From Paracoccus homiensis (GTDB lineage: Bacteria > Pseudomonadota > Alphaproteobacteria > Rhodobacterales > Rhodobacteraceae): a DNA stretch of 64,000 nt. The translations under genes and the position numbers were made by a program. The DNA lies in NCBI RefSeq assembly GCF_900111675.1, contig NZ_FOHO01000003.1:1-64000 (forward strand), in the 5' to 3' direction. Positions 1-8,484 of the stretch are shown here, in pieces; positions within the stretch are counted from its first letter, which is position 1; the number at the start of each line of letters is the position of its first letter. A model generated the notes under the pieces. The model was not told the origin of the DNA. It searched no databases and saw nothing but the letters and a program-made list of their open reading frames with translations.

Positions 1-12
1 GAGCTGGCCGGA

Positions 13-294
13 TCATTTTTTTCCGAGCGCCTCCTTCAGCAGGTCGTTCTGCATGCTGACGTCGGCGTACATGCGCTTCAGCCGCCGGTTCTCCTCGGCC
101 ATCGCCTTCATCTCGCTGATGAGGCTGGCGTCCATGCCGCCATACTTCGCCCGCCACTTGTACAGCGTGGCGCTGCTCATCCCGTGCTCGCGGCACAGCT
201 CGGCGGCGGGCACACCGCCCTCCATCTGCCGCAGCACGCCCATGATCCGGGCCTCGGTGAATCGTGTCTTCTTCATCGGAATCTCCTCGTTCAT
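13..294 (-). CDS. IS3-family transposase OrfA
   Basis: This 93-residue protein has the usual OrfA layout. A helix-turn-helix occupies about residues 10-50 (with TEARIMGVLRQMEGG and SSATLYKWRAKYGG), followed by a Lys/Glu-rich coiled coil with AEENRRLKRMYADVSMQNDLL and ending EALGKK. It binds the terminal repeats and, when fused to OrfB by frameshifting, forms the active transposase. A start at residue 7 (MKKTRFTEAR) is also possible. The gene is intact at both ends; only its partner OrfB is lost off the window. Confidence 0.9.
   Translation of the reverse strand: MNEEIPMKKTRFTEARIMGVLRQMEGGVPAAELCREHGMSSATLYKWRAKYGGMDASLISEMKAMAEENRRLKRMYADVSMQNDLLKEALGKK
14..24 (-). other. OrfA/OrfB junction with A7 slippery run
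   Basis: On the minus strand OrfA ends GGA AAA AAA TGA, so seven A residues (16-22) precede the stop. An ATG overlaps that stop (ATGA) and opens the -1 frame, where OrfB begins with Met-Ile-Arg-Pro-Ala before the window ends. A run of A residues here is the standard site for programmed -1 frameshifting in IS3 elements. Only five OrfB codons are visible. Confidence 0.65.
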
Positions 295-359
295 CCTGCC
301 GAGAAAATTCTACTTCCGCATCCCCTTAAGATCGGGGGAGATTACCCCCACTATTTAGA

Positions 360-387
360 AAACGGCCCGCCAGAGGGCGGGCCGTTT
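360..387 (-). terminator. Rho-independent terminator of acnB
   Basis: A perfect 12-bp stem (360-371 with 376-387) has a 4-nt loop and is followed on the minus strand by TTTTCTAAAT. It lies 18 bp beyond the acnB stop and just outside the IS end. Confidence 0.85.
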
Positions 388-405
388 GAATTGCATGTCA
401 CATTT

Positions 406-3195
406 TCAGAAGTGAACCGACAGCGTGTCCAGCGGTGCCTGTTTCGGCGGCGCGAACTTGGTCAGGTCGATGCCCGTGACGGCCTCTTTGTATTCAGGCA
501 GGGTGGGGGTGCGGCCCAGGATCGCGGACAGGACCACGACCGGGGTTGATGCCAGAAGCGATTCACCCTTCTTGGTTTCGGTATCCGCCACGACGCGGCC
601 CTGGAACAGACGGGTCGAGGTCGCAAGAACGGTGTCCCCGTTCGCGGCCTTTTCCTGGTTGCCCATGCACAGGTTGCAGCCGGGACGTTCCAGATACAGG
701 ATGTTCTCGTATTCCGTCCGGGCGGTGGTCTTCAGGTTGAAGTCATCGAATTCGAAGCCGGAATATTTCTGCAGAATCTCCCAGTCGCCTTCTTCCTTCA
801 ACTCGTCGATGATGTTGTAGGTCGGCGCGGCGACCACCAGCGGGGCCTTGAATTCGACCTTGCCGGCGGTCTTTTCCAGATTGCGCAGCATCTGGGCGAC
901 GATCTTGATGTCGCCCTTGTGGACCATGCACGACCCGACAAAGCCCAGATCGACCTTCTTTTCCGCCATGTAGTAGGAAATCGGGCGGATCGTATCATGG
1001 GTATAGCGCTTGGACACATCGGCGTTGTTGACGTCGGGATCGGCGATCATCGGTTCGTCGATGGCGTCCAGATCGACCACCACCTCGGCGAAATACTGGG
1101 CATTCGCGTCGGGTTTCAGCGCCGGCTTCTCGCCCGAGCGGATTTCGGCGATGCGCTTGTCGGCGATGCCGATCAGCTTTGCCAGCATGCCGCTTTCCTG
1201 CTCCATGCCCTTGTCGATCATGATCTGGATGCGGCTTTTGGCGATTTCCAGGCTTTCGATCAGCGTTTCGTCATTGGAAATGCAGATCGATGCCTTGGCC
1301 TTCATTTCGGCCGTCCAGTCGGTGAAGGTGAAGGCCTGGTCGGCCAGCAGCGTGCCGATATGGACCTCGATGATGCGGCCCTGGAACACGTTGTCGCCAT
1401 GCTGTTTCAGCATCTGCGCCTGTGTCGCGTGAACCACGTCGCGGAAATCCATGTGATCGGCCATTTCGCCCTTGAAGGTGACCTTCACGCTTTCCGGGAT
1501 CGGCATCGACGCCTCGCCCGTGGCAAGGGCCAGTGCCACAGTGCCCGAATCCGCGCCGAAGGCCACGCCTTTCGACATCCGGGTGTGGCTGTCGCCGCCG
1601 ATGATGATGGCGCGGTCATCCACGGTGATGTCGTTCAGCACCTTGTGGATCACGTCCGTCATGGCGTGATAGACGCCCTTGGGGTCGCGGCCGGTGACAA
1701 GGCCGAACTTGTTCATGAAGGCCATCAGCTTGGGCGTGTTCGCCTGTGCCTTCTTGTCCCAGACCGAGGCGGTGTGACAGCCGGACTGATAGGCACCATC
1801 GACCGCCGGCGACAGGACCGTCGCGGCCATCGATTCCAGTTCCTGGGCGGTCATCGGGCCGGTCGTGTCCTGGCTGCCGACGATGTTGACGCGCACGCGC
1901 ACATCGGATCCGGCATGCAGCACCTTGCCTTCGGCAACGCCGACGGCGTTGGCGTTGAAGATCTTTTCGACGGCGGTCAGGCCCTGACCTTCATGGCTGA
2001 TTTCCTTCGAGGGTGCGAAGACGACCGGCGGCTCGATGCCCAGAATCTCGGCGGCGGTGGTTTGCAGCTTTTTGCCAAAGACGATGGCGTAGGAGCTGCC
2101 CGCCTTCATGAATTCCAGCTTTTGCGGCGTGAACGAGGACGACATGTCCACCAGCTCTTCGCCGTTTTCGTTGTAAAGCTTCTTCTTCTTGGTGTTGATC
2201 TTCAGAACCGTGCCGGTCGCGACCGAATATTTCTGTTCCAGCAGCGGGTTGCCGTCATTGCCAAGGATCGGCTTGCCGTCCTCGCCCATTTTCTTGACCC
2301 AGTTCTTCAGATCGACCCCGATGCCGCCGGTCACGCCGACGGTGGTCAAGAAGATGGGCGAGATGCCGTTGGTGCCGGCCACGACGGGGGCGTAATTGAC
2401 GAAGGGGACATAGGGCGAGGCCTGCTTGCCGGTCCACAGCGCGACGTTGTTCACGCCCGACATCCGCGACGAACCGACGCCCATCGTGCCCTTTTCGGCG
2501 ATCAGCATGACGCGCTTGTCGGGATGTTGCAGCTTCAGGTCCTGAATATGCTTCTGCGCGGCCTCGTCGCACATGCATTTGCCGTGCAGTTCGCGGTCGG
2601 CGCGGGAATGCGCCTGATTGCCCGGCGACAGCAGGTCGGTCGAGATGTCGCCTTCGGCGGCAACAAAGGTGACGACGTCGATTTCTTCCTCGACCTCGGG
2701 CAGCTTGGTGAAGAATTCCGCATTGGCATAGCTGTGCAGGATTTCGGTTGCGACCGCGTTGCCCGCCTTGTGCGCGGCTTGCAGGCGGTCGGTGTCGGCT
2801 TCGTACAGGAAGACCTGCGTTTTCAGGACTTCGGCCGCCTCGGCGGCGATGGCCTTGTCGTCGCCAAGCGCCAGATCCAGCAGCACCTTGACCGACGGGC
2901 CGCCCTTCATGTGCGACAGCAGTTCAAAGGCGAAGGCAGGGGTGATTTCGGGAACCTCTGCCTCGCCAAGGATGATCTCCTTGAGGAAGGCCGCCTTCAC
3001 GCCCGCCGCGCTGGTCGTGCCGGGCAGGGTGTTGTAGATGAAGAAATGCAGCGAGTCGGCGCGATGTTCGTGTCCGGGAACCTTGATCTGGGCGATGATC
3101 TCTTCGGTCAGCGCGCCATCGTCGATCGGCTTGGGGCTAAGCCCCTGCAATTTGCGCGTATCGATTTCTTCAAGATAGCTGGCATATTGGCTCAT
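406..3195 (-). CDS. acnB: Bifunctional aconitate hydratase 2 / 2-methylisocitrate dehydratase
   Basis: The product interconverts citrate and isocitrate in the TCA cycle and can also act on 2-methylisocitrate. It is a cytoplasmic 4Fe-4S enzyme. The start MSQYASYLEEIDTRK gives 929 residues; the frame stays open upstream but that part has no family similarity. The N-terminal HEAT-like region typical of the B class comes first, then the catalytic core. The three cluster cysteines are visible near the C-terminus in GSCMVHKGD and PGCNLCMGN. GGDSHTRMSKG is the conserved active-site stretch. The gene is monocistronic with a clear terminator. A GntR-type palindrome lies about 75 bp upstream of the start. 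Confidence 0.97.
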   Translation of the reverse strand: MSQYASYLEEIDTRKLQGLSPKPIDDGALTEEIIAQIKVPGHEHRADSLHFFIYNTLPGTTSAAGVKAAFLKEIILGEAEVPEITPAFAFELLSHMKGGPSVKVLLDLALGDDKAIAAEAAEVLKTQVFLYEADTDRLQAAHKAGNAVATEILHSYANAEFFTKLPEVEEEIDVVTFVAAEGDISTDLLSPGNQAHSRADRELHGKCMCDEAAQKHIQDLKLQHPDKRVMLIAEKGTMGVGSSRMSGVNNVALWTGKQASPYVPFVNYAPVVAGTNGISPIFLTTVGVTGGIGVDLKNWVKKMGEDGKPILGNDGNPLLEQKYSVATGTVLKINTKKKKLYNENGEELVDMSSSFTPQKLEFMKAGSSYAIVFGKKLQTTAAEILGIEPPVVFAPSKEISHEGQGLTAVEKIFNANAVGVAEGKVLHAGSDVRVRVNIVGSQDTTGPMTAQELESMAATVLSPAVDGAYQSGCHTASVWDKKAQANTPKLMAFMNKFGLVTGRDPKGVYHAMTDVIHKVLNDITVDDRAIIIGGDSHTRMSKGVAFGADSGTVALALATGEASMPIPESVKVTFKGEMADHMDFRDVVHATQAQMLKQHGDNVFQGRIIEVHIGTLLADQAFTFTDWTAEMKAKASICISNDETLIESLEIAKSRIQIMIDKGMEQESGMLAKLIGIADKRIAEIRSGEKPALKPDANAQYFAEVVVDLDAIDEPMIADPDVNNADVSKRYTHDTIRPISYYMAEKKVDLGFVGSCMVHKGDIKIVAQMLRNLEKTAGKVEFKAPLVVAAPTYNIIDELKEEGDWEILQKYSGFEFDDFNLKTTARTEYENILYLERPGCNLCMGNQEKAANGDTVLATSTRLFQGRVVADTETKKGESLLASTPVVVLSAILGRTPTLPEYKEAVTGIDLTKFAPPKQAPLDTLSVHF

Positions 3196-3508
3196 CGGAA
3201 TTTCCCGGTTGCTGTGATACGGATCTGGGCAAGGACGATCGGGGCAGATCGACCGGCGGTAAGCTGGGTGTACAATTGTATACAACGCAGCAGATACACA
3301 CAGATCAGCGATATTGCAACCGGCGACATGGGCCGGACAGGCGGGTTGGGCACCGGGCGGGATAAGCCGCAGGCTGTGCCCGGGGCAGGTATTCGGATCG
3401 AAACGGGCGGCGGCGTTGCGCGCTGCTGTGGCTGTCGGATGGGCTGACGCCCGGCAAGCCGTGCGGGGGCGCCGGGCGTCGTGAGATCTGCGGGATGGGT
3501 GGCGCCGC
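3196..3508. other. acnB upstream region, 313 bp, no gene
   Basis: This gap separates the nitroreductase stop from the acnB start, both genes reading leftward. It contains the TTGTATACAA palindrome described separately, in a locally AT-rich stretch that is the likely acnB promoter area. I see no credible reading frame on either strand. Confidence 0.6.
3269..3285. promoter_or_regulatory. Palindromic operator upstream of acnB
   Basis: The sequence TGTACAATTGTATACAA contains a perfect 10-bp palindrome TTGTATACAA (3276-3285) overlapping a second one, ACAATTGT. The form T-TGT-AT-ACA-A is typical of operators for FCD-type GntR regulators. It sits 74-91 bp before the acnB start, so it is probably a control site for acnB. 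The regulator is not in the window. Confidence 0.5.
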
Positions 3509-4216
3509 CTAGAACCAGCTGACCGTGTCGTCCATACTGCGCCGGGTCTTGGGAAATTCGGGGTCCTTGGCGCGATAGCCGAAGGCAAACATCACTGCCG
3601 GTTTCCATGCGGTGCCGTCGATCTGGAAATGATCTTGCAATGTCTGGGTGGTCCGTTCCATGTCGAAGCCTTCGATCGGGCAGCTGTCGATGCCCAGCAA
3701 CGCGCCTGCGGTCATCATGTTGGCCAGCACGATATAGGCCTGCTTGCCCGACCAGTCGGTGATCTGGCGGTCGGTGGTGATGCCGTGATCGCTGGTCTGG
3801 AACTTGCCATAAGCGCCGTTGAAAATCTCGATCACCTCTTCGGGCAGGTGTTTGACGTCGCGATAATGGTCCTGCAGGTAATCCGAGCCTGCGGTCATCG
3901 TCTTGCCCGTGCTGGCCAGGATGATGCCGAAATGGCTGGCGGTGCCCAGTTGCCCGGTGGTTCCGCTCATCATGCCGTTCGCACCCCAGGAAAACTCGCG
4001 GAACAGTTCCCGCTTTTCCTGCGACTGGACCATCAGGATCTTGAAGGGTTCATGCCCGAACGACGTAGGCGACAGGCGCGCCGCCTCCAGAATGGTTGCG
4101 AAGGTGCGCTCGTCGATCTTCCTGTCGGCATCAAAGACCTTGGTCGCATGGCGGAAATTGAAGGCGTCGATGATCTGCGCCTGAATGTCTTTGGTGATGT
4201 CGGTGATCGCGTTCAT
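3509..4216 (-). CDS. Nitroreductase family FMN-dependent oxidoreductase
   Basis: A 235-residue protein of the nitroreductase fold, which reduces nitro or quinone substrates with NAD(P)H and FMN. Family signs are the N-terminal FNFRHATKVFD, where Arg and Lys contact FMN, and LSPTSFGHEPFKIL. The glycine-containing GIDSCPIEGFD stretch and the C-terminal FAFGYRAKDPEFPKTRRS, which closes the FMN site, are also present. Length and motif order match oxygen-insensitive reductases of the NfsB/YdgI type. It follows the LysR gene on the same strand after 72 bp and may be co-transcribed with it. The physiological substrate is unknown. Confidence 0.85.
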   Translation of the reverse strand: MNAITDITKDIQAQIIDAFNFRHATKVFDADRKIDERTFATILEAARLSPTSFGHEPFKILMVQSQEKRELFREFSWGANGMMSGTTGQLGTASHFGIILASTGKTMTAGSDYLQDHYRDVKHLPEEVIEIFNGAYGKFQTSDHGITTDRQITDWSGKQAYIVLANMMTAGALLGIDSCPIEGFDMERTTQTLQDHFQIDGTAWKPAVMFAFGYRAKDPEFPKTRRSMDDTVSWF

Positions 4217-4288
4217 GGGTGCCTCGGCGGGTAGGGTAAGTCTTTGCCGTCAGATAGCACCTGAACCCGCCGGTAAAATCGGCGCAGA

Positions 4289-5260
4289 TCAGAGTTCAGT
4301 TTTCGTGTTCCGCATATAATGTTGCCCTGATGCGTTGGGGTCGGCAGCGCCGGGGGCGTGCTGGTCGGGCTGGGTGCGGCAGGATTGCCAGATCCGTTCC
4401 AGCACGGGGCGCGCCCGCTCTGCCGAACGGTAAAGTTTGACAGTGATCTGCGGCTCGAAGGCGGGCTGGCTGATCTTGACAAGGGTGCGGGCTTTCAATT
4501 CCTTCTGGACGGCGACCGCAGGCAGGAATGCGATGCCGTGGCCTTCCAGGCAGGCGGCCTTCAGCGCCTCGGCGACCGAGTTCTCGTAAACCGGGCTCAG
4601 CCTGTCGCGCAGATCGCCGCGCCTGACGGCAAGGTCGGACATCTGCCCAAGGAAACTGTCGGGCGAATAGCACAGAAAGGGGGTCTGTCGGGCGCCGTCC
4701 AGACGGTGCCGCGCTTCGCCATGCGCATCGGCGGCGCTGACGGCGATCAGCCGATCCTGCGCGACGGTGATCGAAGGATGCCGGTTTGCATCTGCGATGG
4801 TCCGCACCGAGGCATGGGCATAGCACAGCATGAAATCGGCGCTGCCGCTTAGGATCGCTTCGGCGCAGCCTGAATAGTTTTCGGCAACCACCCGCGTCTT
4901 CAGCGGGCCAAGCCTTTCGGTGATCCGGGTCAGCCAGCCGGGAAAGAAGGAAATCGCCAACGTGTGCAGGGCGATGAAGTTGACGACCTCGGTTCCCTGC
5001 CGCGACAGATCGCGCAGATCGTGCCGGCACATTTTCAATGCGTTGATCGTCTCGATGGCGGTGGGCCTGAATGCCCGGCCTGCCTCGGTCAGTTCGACGG
5101 GATGGACATTGCGATTGAACAATGGCGCCCCCGCCCAATGTTCCAGATTCTTGATGCGTCGGGTAAAGGCGGCGGGGCTGATGTTTCGTGCCTCGGCGGC
5201 CCTGGAAAACACCCCTGCGGAAGCCAGCGCCAGAAAATCCTCCAGCCAGTCAACTTCCAT
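4289..5260 (-). CDS. LysR-family regulator, HypT/YjiE-like
   Basis: The start MEVDWLEDFLALASAG gives 323 residues, normal for LysR proteins. The N-terminal winged helix-turn-helix is clear (FSRAAEARNISPAAFTRRI, then LEHWAGAPLFNR). The effector domain includes YSPDSFLGQMSDLAVRR and HGIAFLPAVAVQKEL. From memory, the wording of both domains resembles E. coli HypT (YjiE) more than other LysR proteins. It is divergent from the racemase-symporter pair, with an inverted repeat between them, so it most likely controls that pair and itself. Whether it senses an amino acid or an oxidant cannot be told from sequence. Confidence 0.85.
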   Translation of the reverse strand: MEVDWLEDFLALASAGVFSRAAEARNISPAAFTRRIKNLEHWAGAPLFNRNVHPVELTEAGRAFRPTAIETINALKMCRHDLRDLSRQGTEVVNFIALHTLAISFFPGWLTRITERLGPLKTRVVAENYSGCAEAILSGSADFMLCYAHASVRTIADANRHPSITVAQDRLIAVSAADAHGEARHRLDGARQTPFLCYSPDSFLGQMSDLAVRRGDLRDRLSPVYENSVAEALKAACLEGHGIAFLPAVAVQKELKARTLVKISQPAFEPQITVKLYRSAERARPVLERIWQSCRTQPDQHAPGAADPNASGQHYMRNTKTEL

Positions 5261-5311
5261 CGCAGATCCTTTCGCGCATCCTGTCGCGATTGTCGCACGG
5301 GCGATGCAAAA

Positions 5312-5337
5312 TTCACAATGCCGTTGTGCGCTGTGAA
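5312..5337. promoter_or_regulatory. LysR-type operator between divergent genes
   Basis: Nested inverted repeats occur here: TTCACA (5312-5317) with TGTGAA (5332-5337), and inside them CACAA (5314-5318) with TTGTG (5324-5328). The arrangement is a dyad of the kind LysR proteins bind. It is about 52 bp upstream of the LysR start and about 220 bp upstream of the racemase start. Confidence 0.6.
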
Positions 5338-5555
5338 ATGGATGACCGCGCCGCGCCATGCATAACTGCGCCGAAAATCCGGCCAGCCGCGTTGCCACGC
5401 GGGCCGGACAAGTGGCTTCAGGAATGAAACGACATGACGATTGTACAGAACGATGCCGACGGCGTTGGTTGCCCGGTGGCTTGTCCAGTCTTGGGCGGCT
5501 GCGCGCAGGATACGTTCCGGCGCCGGGCTGGCGGGCTTGCGAAGGGGACGCCGCG

Positions 5556-6989
5556 ATGAGCCGGGGGCAATCGTTGCGTTTGGGCATTGTCGGCGGACTG
5601 GGCGCGCTGGCCGGGGCCGATCTTCTGTATCGCATCGTCAAGGAAACCCCGGTCAGGGGCGAGGGCGATCACCGCGAATTGGTGTTCGAACAAAGGCCGA
5701 TGCGCGAACCGACCTCTCCGAAAGATCCCGGCTACAGCCCGGTTCACCGCAAGTTCTATGTCTTTGATACCCTGTCGCATATGGAGCGCGAGGGCTGCGA
5801 CCTCGCCCTGCTGCCCTGTTTCGTGACCCACACCTTCCTGGGTGAGCTTGCGGATGAACTGGGCATCAGGCTGATCAGCATGACCGAGGCGATCCGCGAG
5901 GCGGTTCAACGGCTGACCCCGCGGCCCAGTCGCATCGGCGTCGTGACCACGCCGTTCGTGCGCCGCACCGGCCTGTTCGACGGGCTGTTCGGCGACGATA
6001 TCCGGGTCGAATACCCTTCGGACATGGCCGAGGCGGCGGTGATGCAGGCGATCTATGGGGAAAACGGGCTGAAGGCAGGAAATCTTGGCGTTTCGATCCT
6101 GCCCCCATTGAACGATGCCCTGGATGAATTGCATGGGCGCGGCTGTCAGGTCTTTGTGCCGGGCATGACCGAAATTCCGCTGTTGCTGGATCAGTTGACC
6201 GTGCCGCAGGGGATGTCGGTCCTGAACACCGCAGAGGTCTATGCGCGCCACGCCCTGAAGGTGACCGGTGCCGAGCAGCGCAGACGTTTCAAGGTCGGCG
6301 TCGTTGGCGGTGTCGGGCCCGCGGCGACCGTGGATTTCATGGCCAAGCTGGTCGCCGTGACCGAGGCGCGGCGCGATCAGGACCATATCAAGGTCCTGGT
6401 CGAGCAGAACCCCCAGATCCCGGACCGGACCGAAAATCTGGTGGGGGACGGCGTCGATCCGACCGTGGCCCTGTATTCGACCTGCAAGAAGCTGGAACGC
6501 GGAGGTGCCGACATCATCGCCATTCCCTGCAATACCGCACATGCCTATCTGGACCGAATCCAGCGACATCTGGGCATTCCGATCATTTCGATCCTGACGG
6601 CGGCGACCGACCATATCCGGCTGGTTGCGCCCGATATCCGCCGTGTCGGTGTTCTGGCCACCAATGGCACGATCCGAAGCGGCCTGTATCAGCAGGCGCT
6701 GCAAACCGCTGGGCTGGATCACATCCTGCCCGATGCCCCCCATCAGGCACTGGTGATGGAGTCGATCTATGGCCCGCGCGGGGTCAAGGCGGGCCATGTC
6801 GAAGGGCTGTGCAAGACGCAGATCGATCAGGCCATCGCGCATCTGGTCGCTTGCGGGGCCGAGGCGGTGATCCTGGGCTGCACCGAACTGCCGCTGATCG
6901 TGAAGGAAAGCCGCGACCAATTGGGTGTTTTGCCGGTCGATCCGACGCAGGTGTTGGCGCGCAAATGCGTGCAGCTTGCGCAAGGCTGA
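5556..6989 (+). CDS. Tandem two-domain aspartate/glutamate racemase family protein
   Basis: The product is 477 residues, about twice the usual 230 for Asp/Glu racemases, and consists of two homologous domains joined head to tail. Each begins with the family signature (LGIVGGLGALAGADLLYRI near residue 7; VGVVGGVGPAATVDFMAKL near residue 248). The second domain has both catalytic cysteines, Cys325 in IPCNTAH and Cys442 in LGCTELP. The first keeps Cys88 (LPCFVTH) but has Met204 (PGMTEIP) where the second cysteine should be, so it is probably inactive as a racemase. The start has a GAAGGGGA ribosome site 8 bp upstream. It precedes the symporter gene and is divergent from LysR, pointing to import and stereoconversion of acidic amino acids. 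Confidence 0.85.
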   Translation: MSRGQSLRLGIVGGLGALAGADLLYRIVKETPVRGEGDHRELVFEQRPMREPTSPKDPGYSPVHRKFYVFDTLSHMEREGCDLALLPCFVTHTFLGELADELGIRLISMTEAIREAVQRLTPRPSRIGVVTTPFVRRTGLFDGLFGDDIRVEYPSDMAEAAVMQAIYGENGLKAGNLGVSILPPLNDALDELHGRGCQVFVPGMTEIPLLLDQLTVPQGMSVLNTAEVYARHALKVTGAEQRRRFKVGVVGGVGPAATVDFMAKLVAVTEARRDQDHIKVLVEQNPQIPDRTENLVGDGVDPTVALYSTCKKLERGGADIIAIPCNTAHAYLDRIQRHLGIPIISILTAATDHIRLVAPDIRRVGVLATNGTIRSGLYQQALQTAGLDHILPDAPHQALVMESIYGPRGVKAGHVEGLCKTQIDQAIAHLVACGAEAVILGCTELPLIVKESRDQLGVLPVDPTQVLARKCVQLAQG

Positions 6990-7007
6990 TCCTGGGCAAG
7001 GGGCATT

Positions 7008-7098
7008 GCAAAGATCGCAAGCCGCTTGCCGTCTTTGCATCGGTCGCGTCACGCCGCGTCTGTTACGTATTGACTTCGCAAGCGGCGCGCCCGTTAAG
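7008..7098 (+). promoter_or_regulatory. Hairpin and possible promoter before the symporter gene
   Basis: An imperfect dyad has outer arms GCAAAGA (7008-7014) and TCTTTGC (7032-7038) and inner arms GCAAG/CTTGC. It has no U-tract, so it looks more like an operator or attenuator than a terminator. A possible promoter follows, TTGACT at 7070-7075 and GTTAAG at 7093-7098 with 17-bp spacing. If used, it would let the symporter be transcribed separately from the racemase. Confidence 0.35.
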
Positions 7099-7134
7099 CC
7101 AACCAAAACCAACAGATGAGAGGGATTACCCCAG

Positions 7135-8433
7135 ATGCAACCAGAAACACGGAAATCCGGCTTCCTTGCGGGCTGGCGCAACATGCTTTTGTGGAAACAG
7201 ATCGTGATCGCGCTGGTTCTGGGCGTCGCGGTGGGGATCGTGCTGAACATGACCGGCAATCAGGGTATTGCCGCATCGATCAAGAATATCGGCACGCTGT
7301 TCCTGTCGCTGATCAAGATGTTGATCGTGCCGCTGATCTTCGTGTCGCTGGTTTGCGGCATGACCTCGGTCAGCGACATGGCGCGGATGGGCCGGATCGG
7401 TCTGAAGGCCGTCCTGTTCTATATCGGCACCACCGCCTTTGCGATCACCATTGGCTTGTTGCTGGGCACGATCTTCCAACCGGGGGTCGGCGTCGACATC
7501 GCCGCAGCCTCGGCGATGGAACCCAAGGCCGCGCCTGCCTTTATCGACCAGCTGATCGGGATCGTGCCGACCAACCCGATCGCGGCCGCCGCAGATGGCA
7601 ACGTGTTGCAGATCATCTTCTTCGCGATGATGTTCGGTCTTGCGATCAACCTTGTGGGCGACGCCGGCAAGCCGGTTCGCGATTTCTTTGAATCGCTGAA
7701 CTCGGTGATCCTGAAACTGACCGAGATCGTGATCTCGTTCGCGCCCTATGGCGTCTTTGCGCTGATCGCCTGGGTCGCGGGGACCTATGGCCTGGATCTG
7801 CTGCTGCCGTTGGGCACCGTGATCGCGGCGCTTTACCTGGGCTGCATCCTGCACGGGCTTCTGGTCTATGGCGGTCTGATCACGCTGGTCGCGCGTCTGA
7901 ACCCCGTGCGCTTCTTCCAGGGCGCGCTAGAGCCGATGATCGTGTCCTTCACCAGCACCTCTTCCTCGGGGACGCTGCCGGTCACGCTGACTGCGGTGCA
8001 GAAGAACCTGGGCGTGGACCGGTCAGTGGCCAGCTTTACGCTGCCCTTGGGTGCGACGATCAACATGGACGGCACCGCGATGTATCAGGGCGTGGCCGCA
8101 CTGTTCGTGGCGCAGGCATTCGGCGTCGATCTGGGGATGTCCGAATATGTCACGATCGTGATGACCGCGACGCTGGCCTCGATCGGGACGGCAGGTGTGC
8201 CGGGGGCAGGGCTGGTCATGCTGTCGCTGGTTCTGACGTCGGTCGGTCTGCCGCTGGAAGGCGTCGCGATCGTCGCCGGCATCGACCGTATCCTTGACAT
8301 GGCCCGCACGTCGCTGAACGTGACAGGCGACGCGGCCTGTACCGTGCTGATCGCGAAATCCGAAGGTCAGCTGGATCTGGAGGCGTATAACACGCCGCAT
8401 GTTTTGGCGACGCCGCAGGTATCGCGCAGCTGA
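7135..8433 (+). CDS. gltP: Dicarboxylate/amino acid:cation symporter (DAACS family)
   Basis: This 432-residue inner-membrane carrier takes up glutamate, aspartate or C4-dicarboxylates with protons or sodium. Hydrophobic segments run through most of the protein. The serine-rich hairpin TSTSSSGTLPVTL and the NMDGTAMYQGVAA motif, both substrate and cation binding in this family, are intact. So is the last conserved helix, DRILDMARTSLNVTGD. It follows the racemase by 145 bp and ends in a strong terminator. GltP rather than DctA is preferred because of the racemase partner, but the substrate is not certain. Confidence 0.9.
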   Translation: MQPETRKSGFLAGWRNMLLWKQIVIALVLGVAVGIVLNMTGNQGIAASIKNIGTLFLSLIKMLIVPLIFVSLVCGMTSVSDMARMGRIGLKAVLFYIGTTAFAITIGLLLGTIFQPGVGVDIAAASAMEPKAAPAFIDQLIGIVPTNPIAAAADGNVLQIIFFAMMFGLAINLVGDAGKPVRDFFESLNSVILKLTEIVISFAPYGVFALIAWVAGTYGLDLLLPLGTVIAALYLGCILHGLLVYGGLITLVARLNPVRFFQGALEPMIVSFTSTSSSGTLPVTLTAVQKNLGVDRSVASFTLPLGATINMDGTAMYQGVAALFVAQAFGVDLGMSEYVTIVMTATLASIGTAGVPGAGLVMLSLVLTSVGLPLEGVAIVAGIDRILDMARTSLNVTGDAACTVLIAKSEGQLDLEAYNTPHVLATPQVSRS

Positions 8434-8452
8434 GTGAACAAGCGTGACGCAG

Positions 8453-8484
8453 ATGGCCGCTCTTGCAAAAGAGCGGCCATTTTC
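8453..8484 (+). terminator. Terminator after the symporter gene
   Basis: A perfect 12-bp stem ATGGCCGCTCTT/AAGAGCGGCCAT (8453-8464 with 8469-8480) encloses GCAA and is followed by TTTC. It closes the racemase-symporter unit. Confidence 0.85.

Larger units (their letters stand above)
1..350 (-). mobile_element. IS3-family insertion sequence, 5' end only
   Basis: This is the beginning of an IS3-family element read leftward and cut by the window edge. It holds the complete first transposase frame and the first bases of the second. The outer end is probably near 350, where the minus strand begins TGGGGGTAATC. A short GGGGG/CCCCC palindrome sits just inside. The end lies 10 bp from the acnB terminator, so the element inserted behind a finished transcription unit and left acnB intact. 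The exact terminus and any target duplication cannot be fixed without the other end. Confidence 0.75.

Noticed and set aside
919..3447. 842-codon plus-strand frame opposite acnB
   Set aside because: It is the antisense of a clear aconitase gene with GC-biased codons; the translation is rich in Arg, His and Gly with no family motifs.
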